From an uncultured Aquimarina sp. (lineage in GTDB: Bacteria; Bacteroidota; Bacteroidia; Flavobacteriales; Flavobacteriaceae), in assembly GCA_947503835.1 (NCBI GenBank), contig CANNFM010000010.1, positions 1 through 64,000 on the forward strand: a stretch of 64,000 nucleotides of DNA, written 5' to 3'. Numbering within the stretch: the stretch's first letter is position 1; the number at the start of each line of letters is the position of its first letter. The notes below the pieces were generated by a model, which worked only from the letters and a program-made list of their open reading frames with translations, had not been told where the DNA came from and did no database searches. Positions 34,096 to 42,116 of the stretch are shown here, piece by piece. The position numbers and the translations under genes were made by a program.

Positions 34096-35655
34096 ATGAA
34101 AATAATAGAGAAAATTAAAATTAAGAATTTCGGACGTTTTAAAGAATTCACTCTTGGATTTGACAAATCTCTAAATCTATTAATTGGTGATAATGAGGCT
34201 GGAAAAAGTACTATTCTTTCAGCAATCGACATTGTCATTAGTGGAAGTCGAAGCAAAGTTGAAAATTTTGGAATTGACCGCCTTTTCAACACTGATGTGA
34301 TTGATGACTTTTTAGCATCAGACAAAAAATATGAAAACTTACCGATATTGTATATTGAAGTTTACCTTAATGACCAAGGTAATAAAGATTTAGACGGAAA
34401 ATATAACTCTGAGAATATTCCAGCTCACGGAATTTTGTTAATGTGCGAACCCAGAGAAGATTTAAGCAAGGAAATCAAGGAAATTTTGGAGCAGGAAGAC
34501 AATAATTTTCCATTTGAATATTACTTAATAAACTTTAAGACATTTTCAGGAGAAAGCTATACTGGCTATAGAAGATTTATGCAGCATCTCTTACTTGATA
34601 ACACCCAAATAAACAATGAATATGCAACAAAATCTTACATTAAAACCTTATATCACAATAGTATAAAAGATGCAGAAAAGAACAAACATCAAAATGAATA
34701 TAGAAAACATAAAGAAAATTTTCGGACTACTGTTTTAAATGATTTAAATGACCGTTTAACTGACTATTCATTTTCTGTGAGGACAAATTCAAGAGCAAAT
34801 CTTGAGTCTGATTTAACCATAAAAGAAGGTAACATTGAAATTGAAAACAAAGGTAAAGGAAGGCAATGCTTTATAAAAACTGACTTTGCATTGCAGAAAA
34901 ATGAAAATGAACTTGACATAATCCTTTTAGAAGAACCAGAAAATCATTTAAGTCATATAAATATGAAAAAGTTAATCCAAAGGATTAACGATTCAGAAAA
35001 CAAGCAACTATTCGTTGCCACTCATAGTAATCTTATAAGTACTCGCTTAGATTTACGAAAAGCTGTAATGCTTAACAGTAATAGTTCACAACCAATACCA
35101 CTTAATACGATTCCAGAAGATACTGCTAAGTTCTTTATGAAAGCACCTGATAATAATATTTTAGAGTATATTTTATCGAAAAAAGTAATTTTAGTTGAAG
35201 GAGATGCAGAATTCATTTTGTTAGAGGCACTCTATAAAAAAGTTACAAACGAAAAACTTGAAGATTCAGACATTCATATAATTTCTGTTGGAGGTACAAG
35301 TTTCAAAAGATACTTAGACTTAGCAAAACTATTAAATATTAAAACAGCTGTAATTCGTGATAATGATGGAGATTTTCAATTAAACTGCGTTGATAGATAT
35401 TCAGATTATAAGGAAGGAAACATAGAGATTTTTTACGACTCTGATAATACTATTTCAACTTTTGAAATTTCCTTTTTCCAAAATAACGGAGCTATTTGTA
35501 ACGAGTTGTTTTTAGCTGGTCGCAAAACACTAACTGTTCAAGAGTTTATGCTTCAAAATAAGGCTGATGTTGCCTTTGAGTTATTAGATAAAAAGGCTGA
35601 TGATTTGGTTGTTCCAGATTACATAAAAAAAGCAATTGAATGGATAAGAGCTTAA
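34096..35655 (+). CDS. gajA: GajA-like OLD-family ATPase/TOPRIM nuclease (Gabija-like)
   Basis: A 519-residue protein. The N-terminal ABC-type ATPase has KIKNFGRFKEFTLGF, Walker A GDNEAGKST at 31-39, the signature region and Walker B with DIILLEEPENHLSH near 280, then the H-loop FVATHSNLIS. The C-terminal TOPRIM domain has VILVEGDAEFILLEALY near 362 (catalytic Glu) and VIRDNDGDF near 421 (the DxD). This order is that of class 2 OLD nucleases, known as GajA of the Gabija antiphage system, which cuts DNA when nucleotides are depleted. The next gene overlaps it by 16 bases and encodes the expected UvrD-like partner. The protein is slightly short for the family. Confidence 0.8.
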   Translation: MKIIEKIKIKNFGRFKEFTLGFDKSLNLLIGDNEAGKSTILSAIDIVISGSRSKVENFGIDRLFNTDVIDDFLASDKKYENLPILYIEVYLNDQGNKDLDGKYNSENIPAHGILLMCEPREDLSKEIKEILEQEDNNFPFEYYLINFKTFSGESYTGYRRFMQHLLLDNTQINNEYATKSYIKTLYHNSIKDAEKNKHQNEYRKHKENFRTTVLNDLNDRLTDYSFSVRTNSRANLESDLTIKEGNIEIENKGKGRQCFIKTDFALQKNENELDIILLEEPENHLSHINMKKLIQRINDSENKQLFVATHSNLISTRLDLRKAVMLNSNSSQPIPLNTIPEDTAKFFMKAPDNNILEYILSKKVILVEGDAEFILLEALYKKVTNEKLEDSDIHIISVGGTSFKRYLDLAKLLNIKTAVIRDNDGDFQLNCVDRYSDYKEGNIEIFYDSDNTISTFEISFFQNNGAICNELFLAGRKTLTVQEFMLQNKADVAFELLDKKADDLVVPDYIKKAIEWIRA

Positions 35656-36671
35656 TATTAGCTGTCGCAGGCTCAGGAAAAACAACTTTAATAGTTGATA
35701 AATTAAATCTTGAAGAAAGATTTTTATTAATTACATATACAATTAATAATACGAGGAATTTAAAAGAGGCGGTAATTAAAAAATTTGGCTACTTCCCTGA
35801 AAACATCAATCTATTTTCATACTATAATTTTCTTTATTCTTTTTGTTTTAGACCCTTCTTAAGTTATAAATTAAAGCCAAAAGGCATTTTCTGGGATTTC
35901 ACACCAACATTTACAAATAGATTGCCTTTAAATAATACGTCTAGGTATATGACTAAAGGAAAATTACTATATCATAATAGAATAGCAAAACTACTTGAAC
36001 AATGCAATGTGTTAGACGAAATAAATGAGCGCCTTTCAAAATATTATGACCATTTGTTAATTGACGAAGTGCAGGATTTTGCTGGTCACGATTTTAATTT
36101 ATTAAATAGTATATGCCAATCTAAAACAGAAATTATTCTTGTCGGAGATTTTTATCAGCATACGTTTGACACAAGTAGAGATGGTAATACCAATGCTAAT
36201 TTACATAGTGATTATAATAAATATCAAAAAATATTTGAAAAGTCTAAAGTTATTCCTGATACTGAATATTTAAACAAAAGTTACAGGTGCACAAAGAGTG
36301 TGTGTAATTTTATTACAGAGCAAATAGGAATAGATATTCAATCACATAAAGAGATAGATAGTAATGTCATTTATGTAGAAGATGAAGAAGAAATCGAAAA
36401 CCTATTTAATGATAATACTATTATTAAATTATTCTATCGCGAAAATTATAAATACGATTGTTATTCGAGGAATTGGGGAGATTGCAAAGGAGAAAACCAT
36501 TATTATAATGTATGTGTTGTTTTAAACAAGACTACAATGTCTAACTATAAGAAAGGAAAATTAACAGAATTAAAACCTGTTACTAAAAACAAACTATACG
36601 TTGCTTGTTCTAGAGCAAACAATAATTTATACCTGATTGCTGAAGAAAAAATTAAACATCATAAAAAATAG
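35640..36671 (+). CDS. gajB: GajB-like UvrD/PcrA-type helicase, compact
   Basis: A 343-residue superfamily 1 helicase-like protein. Motif I is LILAVAGSGKTTLIVDK (Walker A), motif II LLIDEVQDFAG, followed by IILVGDFYQHTF (motif III), LNKSYRCTKSVCNFI (motif IV) and KNKLYVACSRANNNLYLI (motif VI). It starts inside the end of gajA (16-base overlap), implying translational coupling. GajB proteins that I know of are longer (near 490 residues), so this one lacks part of the insert subdomains. In Gabija, GajB is thought to sense DNA ends and activate GajA. The pair is the last unit of the array. Confidence 0.75.
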   Translation: MDKSLILAVAGSGKTTLIVDKLNLEERFLLITYTINNTRNLKEAVIKKFGYFPENINLFSYYNFLYSFCFRPFLSYKLKPKGIFWDFTPTFTNRLPLNNTSRYMTKGKLLYHNRIAKLLEQCNVLDEINERLSKYYDHLLIDEVQDFAGHDFNLLNSICQSKTEIILVGDFYQHTFDTSRDGNTNANLHSDYNKYQKIFEKSKVIPDTEYLNKSYRCTKSVCNFITEQIGIDIQSHKEIDSNVIYVEDEEEIENLFNDNTIIKLFYRENYKYDCYSRNWGDCKGENHYYNVCVVLNKTTMSNYKKGKLTELKPVTKNKLYVACSRANNNLYLIAEEKIKHHKK

Positions 36672-36861
36672 CGATTTTAGTACTTAAACGAAATGTAATT
36701 TATAAATGTAAAGTCAGTATTAATCTGAAAAGTTAGTGCAAAACAGCCTACTGCTTTCCCCACTACCCCTAGTCTCACGAGACTAGCAGCAACACACAAG
36801 TTTCCACAGCATACGATCCTTCTTCACCACAAAGCCTACAAAATCCTATAAAATAGCACCC
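36672..36861. other. Distal end of array, gene-free
   Basis: No ORF and no recognisable site with a left box complementary to GTTGTACCC. GCGATTTTAGTACTTAAACG near 36,671 is the only candidate and is not convincing. The array character stops here and sequence style changes (higher GC, 41-bp repeats). Confidence 0.5.
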
Positions 36862-37050
36862 ACACCCCTGCAGGAGCTATTTTTATTTTGTAACGATCTC
36901 TCGCACCCCTGCAGGAGCTATTTTTATTTTGTAACGAGCTCTCGCACCCCTGCAGGAGTTATTTTTATTTTGTAACGAGCTCTCGCACCCCTGCAGGAGC
37001 TATTTTTATTTTGTAACGAGCTCTCGCACCCCTGCGAGAGCTATTTACAT
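36862..37050. repeat. 41-bp tandem repeats, four full units plus a variant
   Basis: Units start at 36,862, 36,903, 36,944, 36,985 and 37,026 (last one partial). Each has CACCCCTGCAGGAGCT, then ATTTTTATTTTGTAACGAG and CTCTCG. AGCTC..GAGCT arms followed by ATTTTTATTTT make each unit look like a weak terminator. In the last unit, GAGAGCT replaces AGGAGCT, making a perfect 9-bp hairpin AGCTCTCGC/GCGAGAGCT (37,019-37,042). Confidence 0.9.
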
Positions 37051-37160
37051 GTCTGATAATTAGTATTTTATAAAAAAAGGGGTATAATCCCCCCAAGCGC
37101 CTATTTCAGTTATCATGTCTACGCTATATATTTGCCTTCACAAATTTTTAAAACTCATAT

Positions 37161-37904
37161 ATGTTATCACCAAACAATGTATTCAGGCTTAGTAAAGAAG
37201 AAGTTATCGAATACCTAAGAAGCACCAAAGACATCTGCCTGCAGAACCAACCCAAGGCATTACAAATCAAAACGCAAGTAGCCGATCTTAGCACGGCAGT
37301 AGCGCAACTAGATGATGCTTTGATCTATGACCGCAAAAGCGATTTTACAAAAACCTTAGAAGAACTAGATGTGCAACGAGACAATGCCATCACCGGCTTA
37401 CGATATGGGTTCTTAATGAATAGCTATCACCAGGATACTACCAAAAAAATAGCAGGACAAGTATTATTAGATCATATGGATACCTATGGTGCTGGTATCG
37501 CAAGACTTAATTATGAAGCAGAAAGCACCGTGCTGGTCAACATCGCCGAAGATTATGAAACCGAACCCAACTTGGTAGAAGCCCTAACCACTATAGAAAT
37601 GACCGATTGGGCTACGATTCTAAAAAATACCAACGAGGCCTTTAGAACCAAATACCAGGAGCGTATCACCATAGAAAGTGCAGCAGAAAAACTATCCTTT
37701 ACCGCCGTAAAACCACAGGCATTAGAGGTGTACGAAAAACTGTTTAAACGTATCGAGGCACTTACCGAGTTAGACGAAAACAATACCTACGCTATCGTAA
37801 ATAACGAACTAAAAACGCTAGCCAAAAGATACCAGCAGATTATCAATACACGATTTGCGAACAATCAAGAGGAGGAGCAAGAAAATAGAGCAGCGCTTAA
37901 TTAA
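37161..37904 (+). CDS. DUF6261 family protein
   Basis: A 247-residue cytoplasmic, almost entirely helical protein. The opening LSPNNVFRLSKEEVIEYL, the TYGAGIARLNYEAESTVL middle and the AVKPQALEVYEKLFKRIEAL end fit the DUF6261 family, found mostly in Bacteroidota and of unknown function. A Glu/Asn tail (NNQEEEQENR) ends the protein. It lies downstream of the 41-bp repeats and is followed by a good intrinsic terminator. No partner gene is evident. Confidence 0.7.
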   Translation: MLSPNNVFRLSKEEVIEYLRSTKDICLQNQPKALQIKTQVADLSTAVAQLDDALIYDRKSDFTKTLEELDVQRDNAITGLRYGFLMNSYHQDTTKKIAGQVLLDHMDTYGAGIARLNYEAESTVLVNIAEDYETEPNLVEALTTIEMTDWATILKNTNEAFRTKYQERITIESAAEKLSFTAVKPQALEVYEKLFKRIEALTELDENNTYAIVNNELKTLAKRYQQIINTRFANNQEEEQENRAALN

Positions 37905-37927
37905 GACTTTCTAGTGACAATGTGTGA

Positions 37928-37961
37928 GCCCGTCTGGTTTTGATGATCAGGCGGGTTTTTT
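37928..37961 (+). terminator. Intrinsic terminator after DUF6261 gene
   Basis: GCCCGTCTG and CAGGCGGGT form the stem with loop GTTTTGATGAT region, followed by TTTTTTG. It lies 24 bases after the stop codon. Confidence 0.85.
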
Positions 37962-37964
37962 GCT

Positions 37965-38162
37965 AAACCTGTGGTGTATTTTGGTATTTTTTTATTCGAA
38001 ATTCGTCAATTCGAGTGCTTCGACCAAAGGAAGAAGTCTATCGAGAATAGGATTTTGAATCAAAAAAGCTATTCTCGATACAATTTTTCTTCATTCTATT
38101 CCGAAAAACCACTCGAATTGACGCTTTTTTATACTATTGATTTTAAAATACACCACAGGTTT
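37965..38162. repeat. Nested palindromic element, 198 bp
   Basis: Three concentric inverted pairs: AAACCTGTGGTGTATTTT with its complement (37,965-37,982 and 38,145-38,162, perfect 18 bp), CGTCAATTCGAGTG with CACTCGAATTGACG (38,004 and 38,110, perfect 14 bp) and TATCGAGAATAG with CTATTCTCGATA near the centre. The inner TCGATACAATTTT..ACTCGAATTGACG resembles the centre of the elements at 24,301 and 39,969. It lies between two convergent genes. Confidence 0.85.
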
Positions 38163-38173
38163 TTACTAAATAT

Positions 38174-38932
38174 TTAAGAAACTACCTTCTCTTTATAATA
38201 CCGATACAAGTCCTCAGACGAGGCTCCCATCCACCGGCGCATATGGATGTTTAAAAAATGGTATTGTAGTGTCCAGACTCCGACCTCTCTATATTTTCTG
38301 GCCGAGGTGATTACATATTTTGGGATAATGACAAATTGATCAATGGCAAAAAGTCGATCTACCAAATCATTATCTTCATACACGATATACGCTTCGTCAT
38401 ACCCATTGATTTCTTCAAATAACTGTTTGGTAATAAACTGACTTTGATCTCCACCACGACATCGTTTACTTTCAAACTGTGTTAACCATCCCAGAAAAAG
38501 TAACCAGGGATGATTAGAATCAAATTTCATCCTAAAACAACCCGCAGTATTGCCTTGTTTTACTTCATCGATAATATATTGGTCATAATGCAAGGGGGGT
38601 AAAGAATCGGCATGCAGGAAATATAGAATTTCTCCTTTTGCGCATTGGGCGCCTGTATTAAGTTGTACGGCCCTACCTTGTGCTGAAGTGATATATCTGA
38701 TCGTTGTTTTTTCGTTTCGGGATAAGGTCTCGACTACCTCTTGTGATCCATCGGTACTACCCCCATCGACTACGATAATCTCTTCAAGATGATCTTGGGT
38801 GCTAGCGGTATTGATTAAGTGCGAAAGCAGCGTACCCATGGCAGCTGCTTCGTTAAGGATCGGGATGATAATTGATATTTTCAATTTTGGGATATTATAA
38901 TTTGGCTGTAAATGTACAGATTTAAGCTTCAA
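38174..38932 (-). CDS. TIGR04283-type glycosyltransferase (arsenosugar-associated)
   Basis: A 252-residue GT-A family 2-like glycosyltransferase. N-terminal KISIIIPILNEAAAMGTLLSHL, the EEIIVVDGGSTDGSQEVVE nucleotide-binding motif, GRAVQLNTGAQCAKGEILYFLHADS (the DxD-like HADS) and C-terminal GGDQSQFITKQLFEEINGYDE with DNDLVDRL match the TIGR04283 family that accompanies arsenosugar synthesis genes. The main arsenosugar cluster lies 14 kb to the right, so this gene is separated from it here. It converges with the DUF6261 gene across the palindromic element, and the DUF547 gene upstream ends 17 bases before its start, suggesting an operon with it. Confidence 0.8.
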   Translation of the reverse strand: MKLKSVHLQPNYNIPKLKISIIIPILNEAAAMGTLLSHLINTASTQDHLEEIIVVDGGSTDGSQEVVETLSRNEKTTIRYITSAQGRAVQLNTGAQCAKGEILYFLHADSLPPLHYDQYIIDEVKQGNTAGCFRMKFDSNHPWLLFLGWLTQFESKRCRGGDQSQFITKQLFEEINGYDEAYIVYEDNDLVDRLFAIDQFVIIPKYVITSARKYREVGVWTLQYHFLNIHMRRWMGASSEDLYRYYKEKVVS

Positions 38933-38949
38933 TCATACCCTTTTATGAT

Positions 38950-39696
38950 TTAGTCGAGTACAAAGGCCGGAGTTACCACAGCTTGCTCATTTAATAACCA
39001 ATTGTATTCTTTATACCCTTTTTTAGGCTGATTCGAAATTTTTACTTTCGCATATCGGTTGATAAAGTCTTTTACATCTCCACCATTTACCTTAAAATCT
39101 TTTTTGTACCAGGTAAATATTTTAGAAACACTTACTTCTGTATTCGTAATGGTATTTCGAATTGGATCATTAATAAATTTTTCGGTTTGTTGATCTAATG
39201 CCTCGTGTAAATTATCTGCGGTGTAGGCTCTGTTCCATACTACAGGACAAGAAATTGAAGCGCAGTTAACAGCAAAGTGAATTCTGGGGTCACCAAACTT
39301 TCTTATGATTTTGTGCTCAAGCTCACCCAGACTATGCCATACGCCATCAATTTTGAAGAATTTCTTATCCCATGGATCTTCAAGATCTTTAATGCTCTCT
39401 AATGGATAACTATCGATAACCAATTTTATCGTGTAGGCGTTATAGGCATTAATCCAATAGGCTAGTTTTTCTTCTCTGCTCCAGTCTTCTTGAGGTGGAT
39501 TTTCTGAAAGTTGTCTAAAATATTGATAGAGTTGAGAACTATCTCTCATAAAGCCATTATAATCTACTTTTCCATCTTCAGATACATTTAGAAGTAGGGC
39601 TTGATCCCAAACGCTATGATTAAATTTACTTTGTGACTGAAGTTGATTTATAAATAGAACAGCGAGTAAAACGAGTATAAGTTTTGGAGCTTTCAT
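38950..39696 (-). CDS. Secreted DUF547 protein, paralog 1
   Basis: A 248-residue protein with signal peptide (LILVLLAVLFINQLQSQ). DUF547 core: KLAYWINAYNAYTIKLVIDSYP, DPWDKKFFKIDGVWHSLGELEHKIIRKF and DPRIHFAVNCASISCPVVWNRAY. It retains both Cys of the NCASxSCP motif. The role of DUF547 is unknown; a thiol-based function is possible from the conserved Cys. One of four paralogs within 6.3 kb. Its stop is 17 bases from the glycosyltransferase start; the 600 bp upstream contain a terminator and a palindromic repeat. Confidence 0.85.
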   Translation of the reverse strand: MKAPKLILVLLAVLFINQLQSQSKFNHSVWDQALLLNVSEDGKVDYNGFMRDSSQLYQYFRQLSENPPQEDWSREEKLAYWINAYNAYTIKLVIDSYPLESIKDLEDPWDKKFFKIDGVWHSLGELEHKIIRKFGDPRIHFAVNCASISCPVVWNRAYTADNLHEALDQQTEKFINDPIRNTITNTEVSVSKIFTWYKKDFKVNGGDVKDFINRYAKVKISNQPKKGYKEYNWLLNEQAVVTPAFVLD

Positions 39697-39968
39697 AATT
39701 ATTATTTTTTTGAACGGTTAGTATTTGATTTATGATTGTATTCTTGATATGGGTATTTAGTTGGCAATCAAGAAATGAACTTACAAATACAATGACATAA
39801 ATTTTATAAAAGGGAAAAGAGTACTAGCCATTAGGAGGGGGATCATTTTTTCAATACATGCTTGTAATGTGTTAAAAAACAACTATTTAGGTTTTGCTTG
39901 GTTAAAGTAAAAGAGAAGGTATTTTACCATTACTTCTTCTTGGTTTTTACAAAAATTTTAACACTTAT

Positions 39969-40182
39969 AACCTGAGTTCGACTTAAGAAAATTTACGTCA
40001 GTCTGAGTGATTTTCGATAGAAAATTGTATCGAAGACAAGTGAATTTTCAATCAAAAGCCTTGTCATCCTGAGCTTGTCGAAGGGTCGATACTCCCGAAA
40101 TTTCGGGATTCTTCGTTTCACTATGAAAAATCACTCAATTTGACGGCTTTTTTTAATCAATTCCTTAGATCGAACTCAGGTT
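39969..40182. repeat. Palindromic element related to 24,301, with a second repeat nested
   Basis: It opens AACCTGAGTTCGACTTAAG and closes TCGAACTCAGGTT. The left part TACGTCAGTCTGAGTGATTT..ATTGTATCGAAGACAAGTG is the inverted form of the centre of the 24,301 element. A further repeat, CTTGTCATCCTGAGCTTG..CCCGAAATTTCGGG, is nested at about 40,060-40,110. Bases 39,697-39,968 hold no gene. Confidence 0.85.
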
Positions 40183-40210
40183 TAAAAAGTAATGATTATC
40201 CTAATTTTTA

Positions 40211-40241
40211 AGAAAAACTCTCTTTTAGGGTGAGTTTTTTT
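40211..40241 (-). terminator. Intrinsic terminator after DUF547 paralog 2
   Basis: AAAAACTC and GAGTTTTT arms around TCTTTTAGGGT; read on the minus strand the stem is followed by a T-rich TTTTTCTT. It could also work in the other direction. Confidence 0.6.
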
Positions 40242-40294
40242 ACATCGACTTGTATTCTCACGTTACTTTTTTTGAAGGCATGATAAAGAATAAA

Positions 40295-41161
40295 CTACTC
40301 ATTTAAGTTCCAATCGTAGGTTTTAAAACTCTTTTTAGCATCGGTATTAATCACAGTGGTCGAGTACTTATTTAAAAAGCTGATCAAGGATCCTTCTTTT
40401 TTGAAATCTTTACCAAACCAAGAGAATATTTTCGAGATTTCGATCTTCTCGGCGGTAATCGTATTCCTTTTGGGGTCATTGATAAAAGCAATGGCCAGTT
40501 TTTCGAGCTCTTGATCTACATTTTGGGCTGTAAATGCTTTATTAAGTAACGGAGGGCAAGAAAATGAAGCACAATTAATACCAAAATGAATTCTCGGATC
40601 GTTCATTTTTCTAAGAATTCTGTGTTCTATATCATTTAGGGTATACCATTTAGTTCCTATTTTAAAAAACCTCAAATCCCAGGGATCCGGAATATCTTTA
40701 ATACTCTTTACAGGATATTTATCGATGATCAACTTTACAGTAAAGGCATTGTAGACATTCATCCAATAGGCAAGTTTATCGGCTTTTGATGCTGTCTTGG
40801 CGGGTACATTTTGCTCTAATGCTTTGAGATACGTTCTAAATTGTGCACGATCTTGTTTAAAACCTTTATAGTTTACGGTACCATCGGCAGCTACATGTTT
40901 TGCTAATAGTGTGTTCCAGGGTTGGTGACTTAATGCCTTTGAAACCGTGTTTGGCTTTTCTTCTTCTTTTTCTTCTTTAGATTCAGGAGCCTTTTCTTCA
41001 ATTTTAGGTGCTGGTGCCTTTTCTTCTATGGGAGCTACAATTTTTGGAGTCTCTGTCTTTTCTTTTGGGGTAGTAGTTTTTGGTGCATTCTGCACAACGG
41101 TTTTACTTCCGCCGCAGGCAAAAAATAAACAAATAGATAGGGTAATAAGTAGGTTCTTCAT
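40295..41161 (-). CDS. Lipoprotein DUF547, paralog 2
   Basis: A 288-residue lipoprotein (signal LSICLFFACGG). A low-complexity Pro/Lys/Glu linker (PKIVAPIEEKAPAPKIEEKA) spans about residues 30-75, then the DUF547 domain: KLAYWMNVYNAFTVKLIIDKYP, DPWDLRFFKIGTKWYTLNDIEHRILRKM, DPRIHFGINCASFSCPPLLNKAF (both Cys kept). The linker likely lifts the domain away from the membrane. It begins 9 bases after the sterol-desaturase-family gene, so they form an operon. Confidence 0.85.
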   Translation of the reverse strand: MKNLLITLSICLFFACGGSKTVVQNAPKTTTPKEKTETPKIVAPIEEKAPAPKIEEKAPESKEEKEEEKPNTVSKALSHQPWNTLLAKHVAADGTVNYKGFKQDRAQFRTYLKALEQNVPAKTASKADKLAYWMNVYNAFTVKLIIDKYPVKSIKDIPDPWDLRFFKIGTKWYTLNDIEHRILRKMNDPRIHFGINCASFSCPPLLNKAFTAQNVDQELEKLAIAFINDPKRNTITAEKIEISKIFSWFGKDFKKEGSLISFLNKYSTTVINTDAKKSFKTYDWNLNE

Positions 41162-41170
41162 GCTAAGTAA

Positions 41171-42058
41171 TTACTTCTTTAGTGTAACAGGATATATTTC
41201 CTGTTGTATAAAATTCTTCGGAAAATCTTCATCGCCTTCAAATCCAAGTTCGATATCTCTTCCATCTTTCGGGATATGGTTTGTTTTAAACACATAATCC
41301 CATATACTTAGGGTAAGACCAAAATTCGCGCCATATTTTTTGTGATCGGGTAAATCCTTAGCATGATGCCAGATATGCATTTTAGGATTATTGAATATGT
41401 ATTTTAAAACTCCGTAATCCCAACCTAGGTTTGCATGATTTAAGTGTCCGATAATTAGGGCAAAGAAATGCACAATCGCTACATCCTGGGCATCAAATCC
41501 ACCGATAATAGCAATAGGAATATACAGTAACGATTTATAGACTACGGGCTCCATCCAATGGTATCGCAGGTGTGCCGCAAACCCCATTTCTTTTACCGAG
41601 TGATGTACTTTATGAAAATTCCATAAAAAAGGAATTCGATGCAATAGGCGATGTGTGTTCCATTGTGTAAAATCGCTTACCACAAAGAAAATCATAAGTC
41701 CTATGACTTTGGGTAGTGCATCTACATCAAAAAGTTGAAAAGTAGAGATAGAGATCCCTAAAACGCCTAGAATATCATTAAAAAAAGCAGCGGCGATATT
41801 AGATAATGCTATTAAAACGATGAGGTTGAGCAGAAAGAAATTAAAAAACATATAGAAGGTATCTAACCAGAAATCTTTCCTGAACCGGGCTTGATTTTTT
41901 CTCCACGGAAATGCAATTTCGAGTGCCCACACCACAAAAGAAACGATGATTAAACCATAGAAATAGTTGTCCCAAGAATTTTGAAAAAAGATTTCATTTT
42001 TGAGGTAATTCCAATATCCCGAATACGAGTTTTTTATGATTTCTATATAGTTCTCCAC
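41171..42058 (-). CDS. Sterol desaturase / fatty acid hydroxylase family protein
   Basis: A 295-residue membrane protein with four or more hydrophobic helices. The di-iron histidine clusters are seen: THRLLHRIPFLWNFHKVHHS (HxxxH and HxxHH) near 135-155, HLNHANLG near 208 and MHIWHHAKDLPDHKKYG near 230. The family inserts OH groups or double bonds into lipids. The true substrate is unknown. The gene lies directly before DUF547 paralog 2 (9-base gap) and 59 bp after paralog 3, in the same direction. Confidence 0.9.
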   Translation of the reverse strand: MENYIEIIKNSYSGYWNYLKNEIFFQNSWDNYFYGLIIVSFVVWALEIAFPWRKNQARFRKDFWLDTFYMFFNFFLLNLIVLIALSNIAAAFFNDILGVLGISISTFQLFDVDALPKVIGLMIFFVVSDFTQWNTHRLLHRIPFLWNFHKVHHSVKEMGFAAHLRYHWMEPVVYKSLLYIPIAIIGGFDAQDVAIVHFFALIIGHLNHANLGWDYGVLKYIFNNPKMHIWHHAKDLPDHKKYGANFGLTLSIWDYVFKTNHIPKDGRDIELGFEGDEDFPKNFIQQEIYPVTLKK

Positions 42059-42116
42059 ACAGCAAAAATAACGATAAGATTGTTCTTAGCGTTACAAGTT
42101 ATTAAATCCAGGAGCA

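Larger units (their letters stand above)
1..36680. mobile_element. Integron-like gene-cassette array with non-canonical attC-like sites
   Basis: About 30 unrelated genes or gene pairs, nearly all on the + strand, are separated by structured non-coding sites. Seen directly: a unit starts with GTT plus 5 to 10 variable bases and ends with the reverse complement of those bases plus AAC. The variable bases differ between units. The sites share a further inner pair (GTATA-like after the AAC, ATATA/ATACA-like before the next GTT) around a palindromic middle. This four-box plan is that of integron attC sites. Differences from textbook sites: the outer box often breaks GTTRRRY, the complementarity can reach 10 to 13 bases, and units reach 2.4 kb or more. 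No integrase lies in the window; since each site is 3' of its gene, the platform would be expected left of base 1. Alternatives are an integrase-less cluster or an unrelated mobile repeat system. Confidence 0.75.

Noticed and set aside
1..36680. Canonical integron with GTTRRRY/RYYYAAC attC sites and integrase
   Set aside because: Box sequences such as GTTGTAT, GTTGCCA and GTTAGCT break the consensus and no integrase is in the window, so I call it integron-like only.
1..36680. Insertion sequences or a prophage as the cause of the repeated sites
   Set aside because: No transposase, phage structural or tyrosine recombinase gene was seen, and unit-specific complementary ends are not a transposon trait.
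36862..37050. CRISPR array
   Set aside because: The 41-bp units are directly adjacent with no distinct spacers, and no cas genes are near.
37971..38177. 68-codon ORF after the DUF6261 gene
   Set aside because: It lies wholly in the nested palindromic element and is unlikely to be translated.
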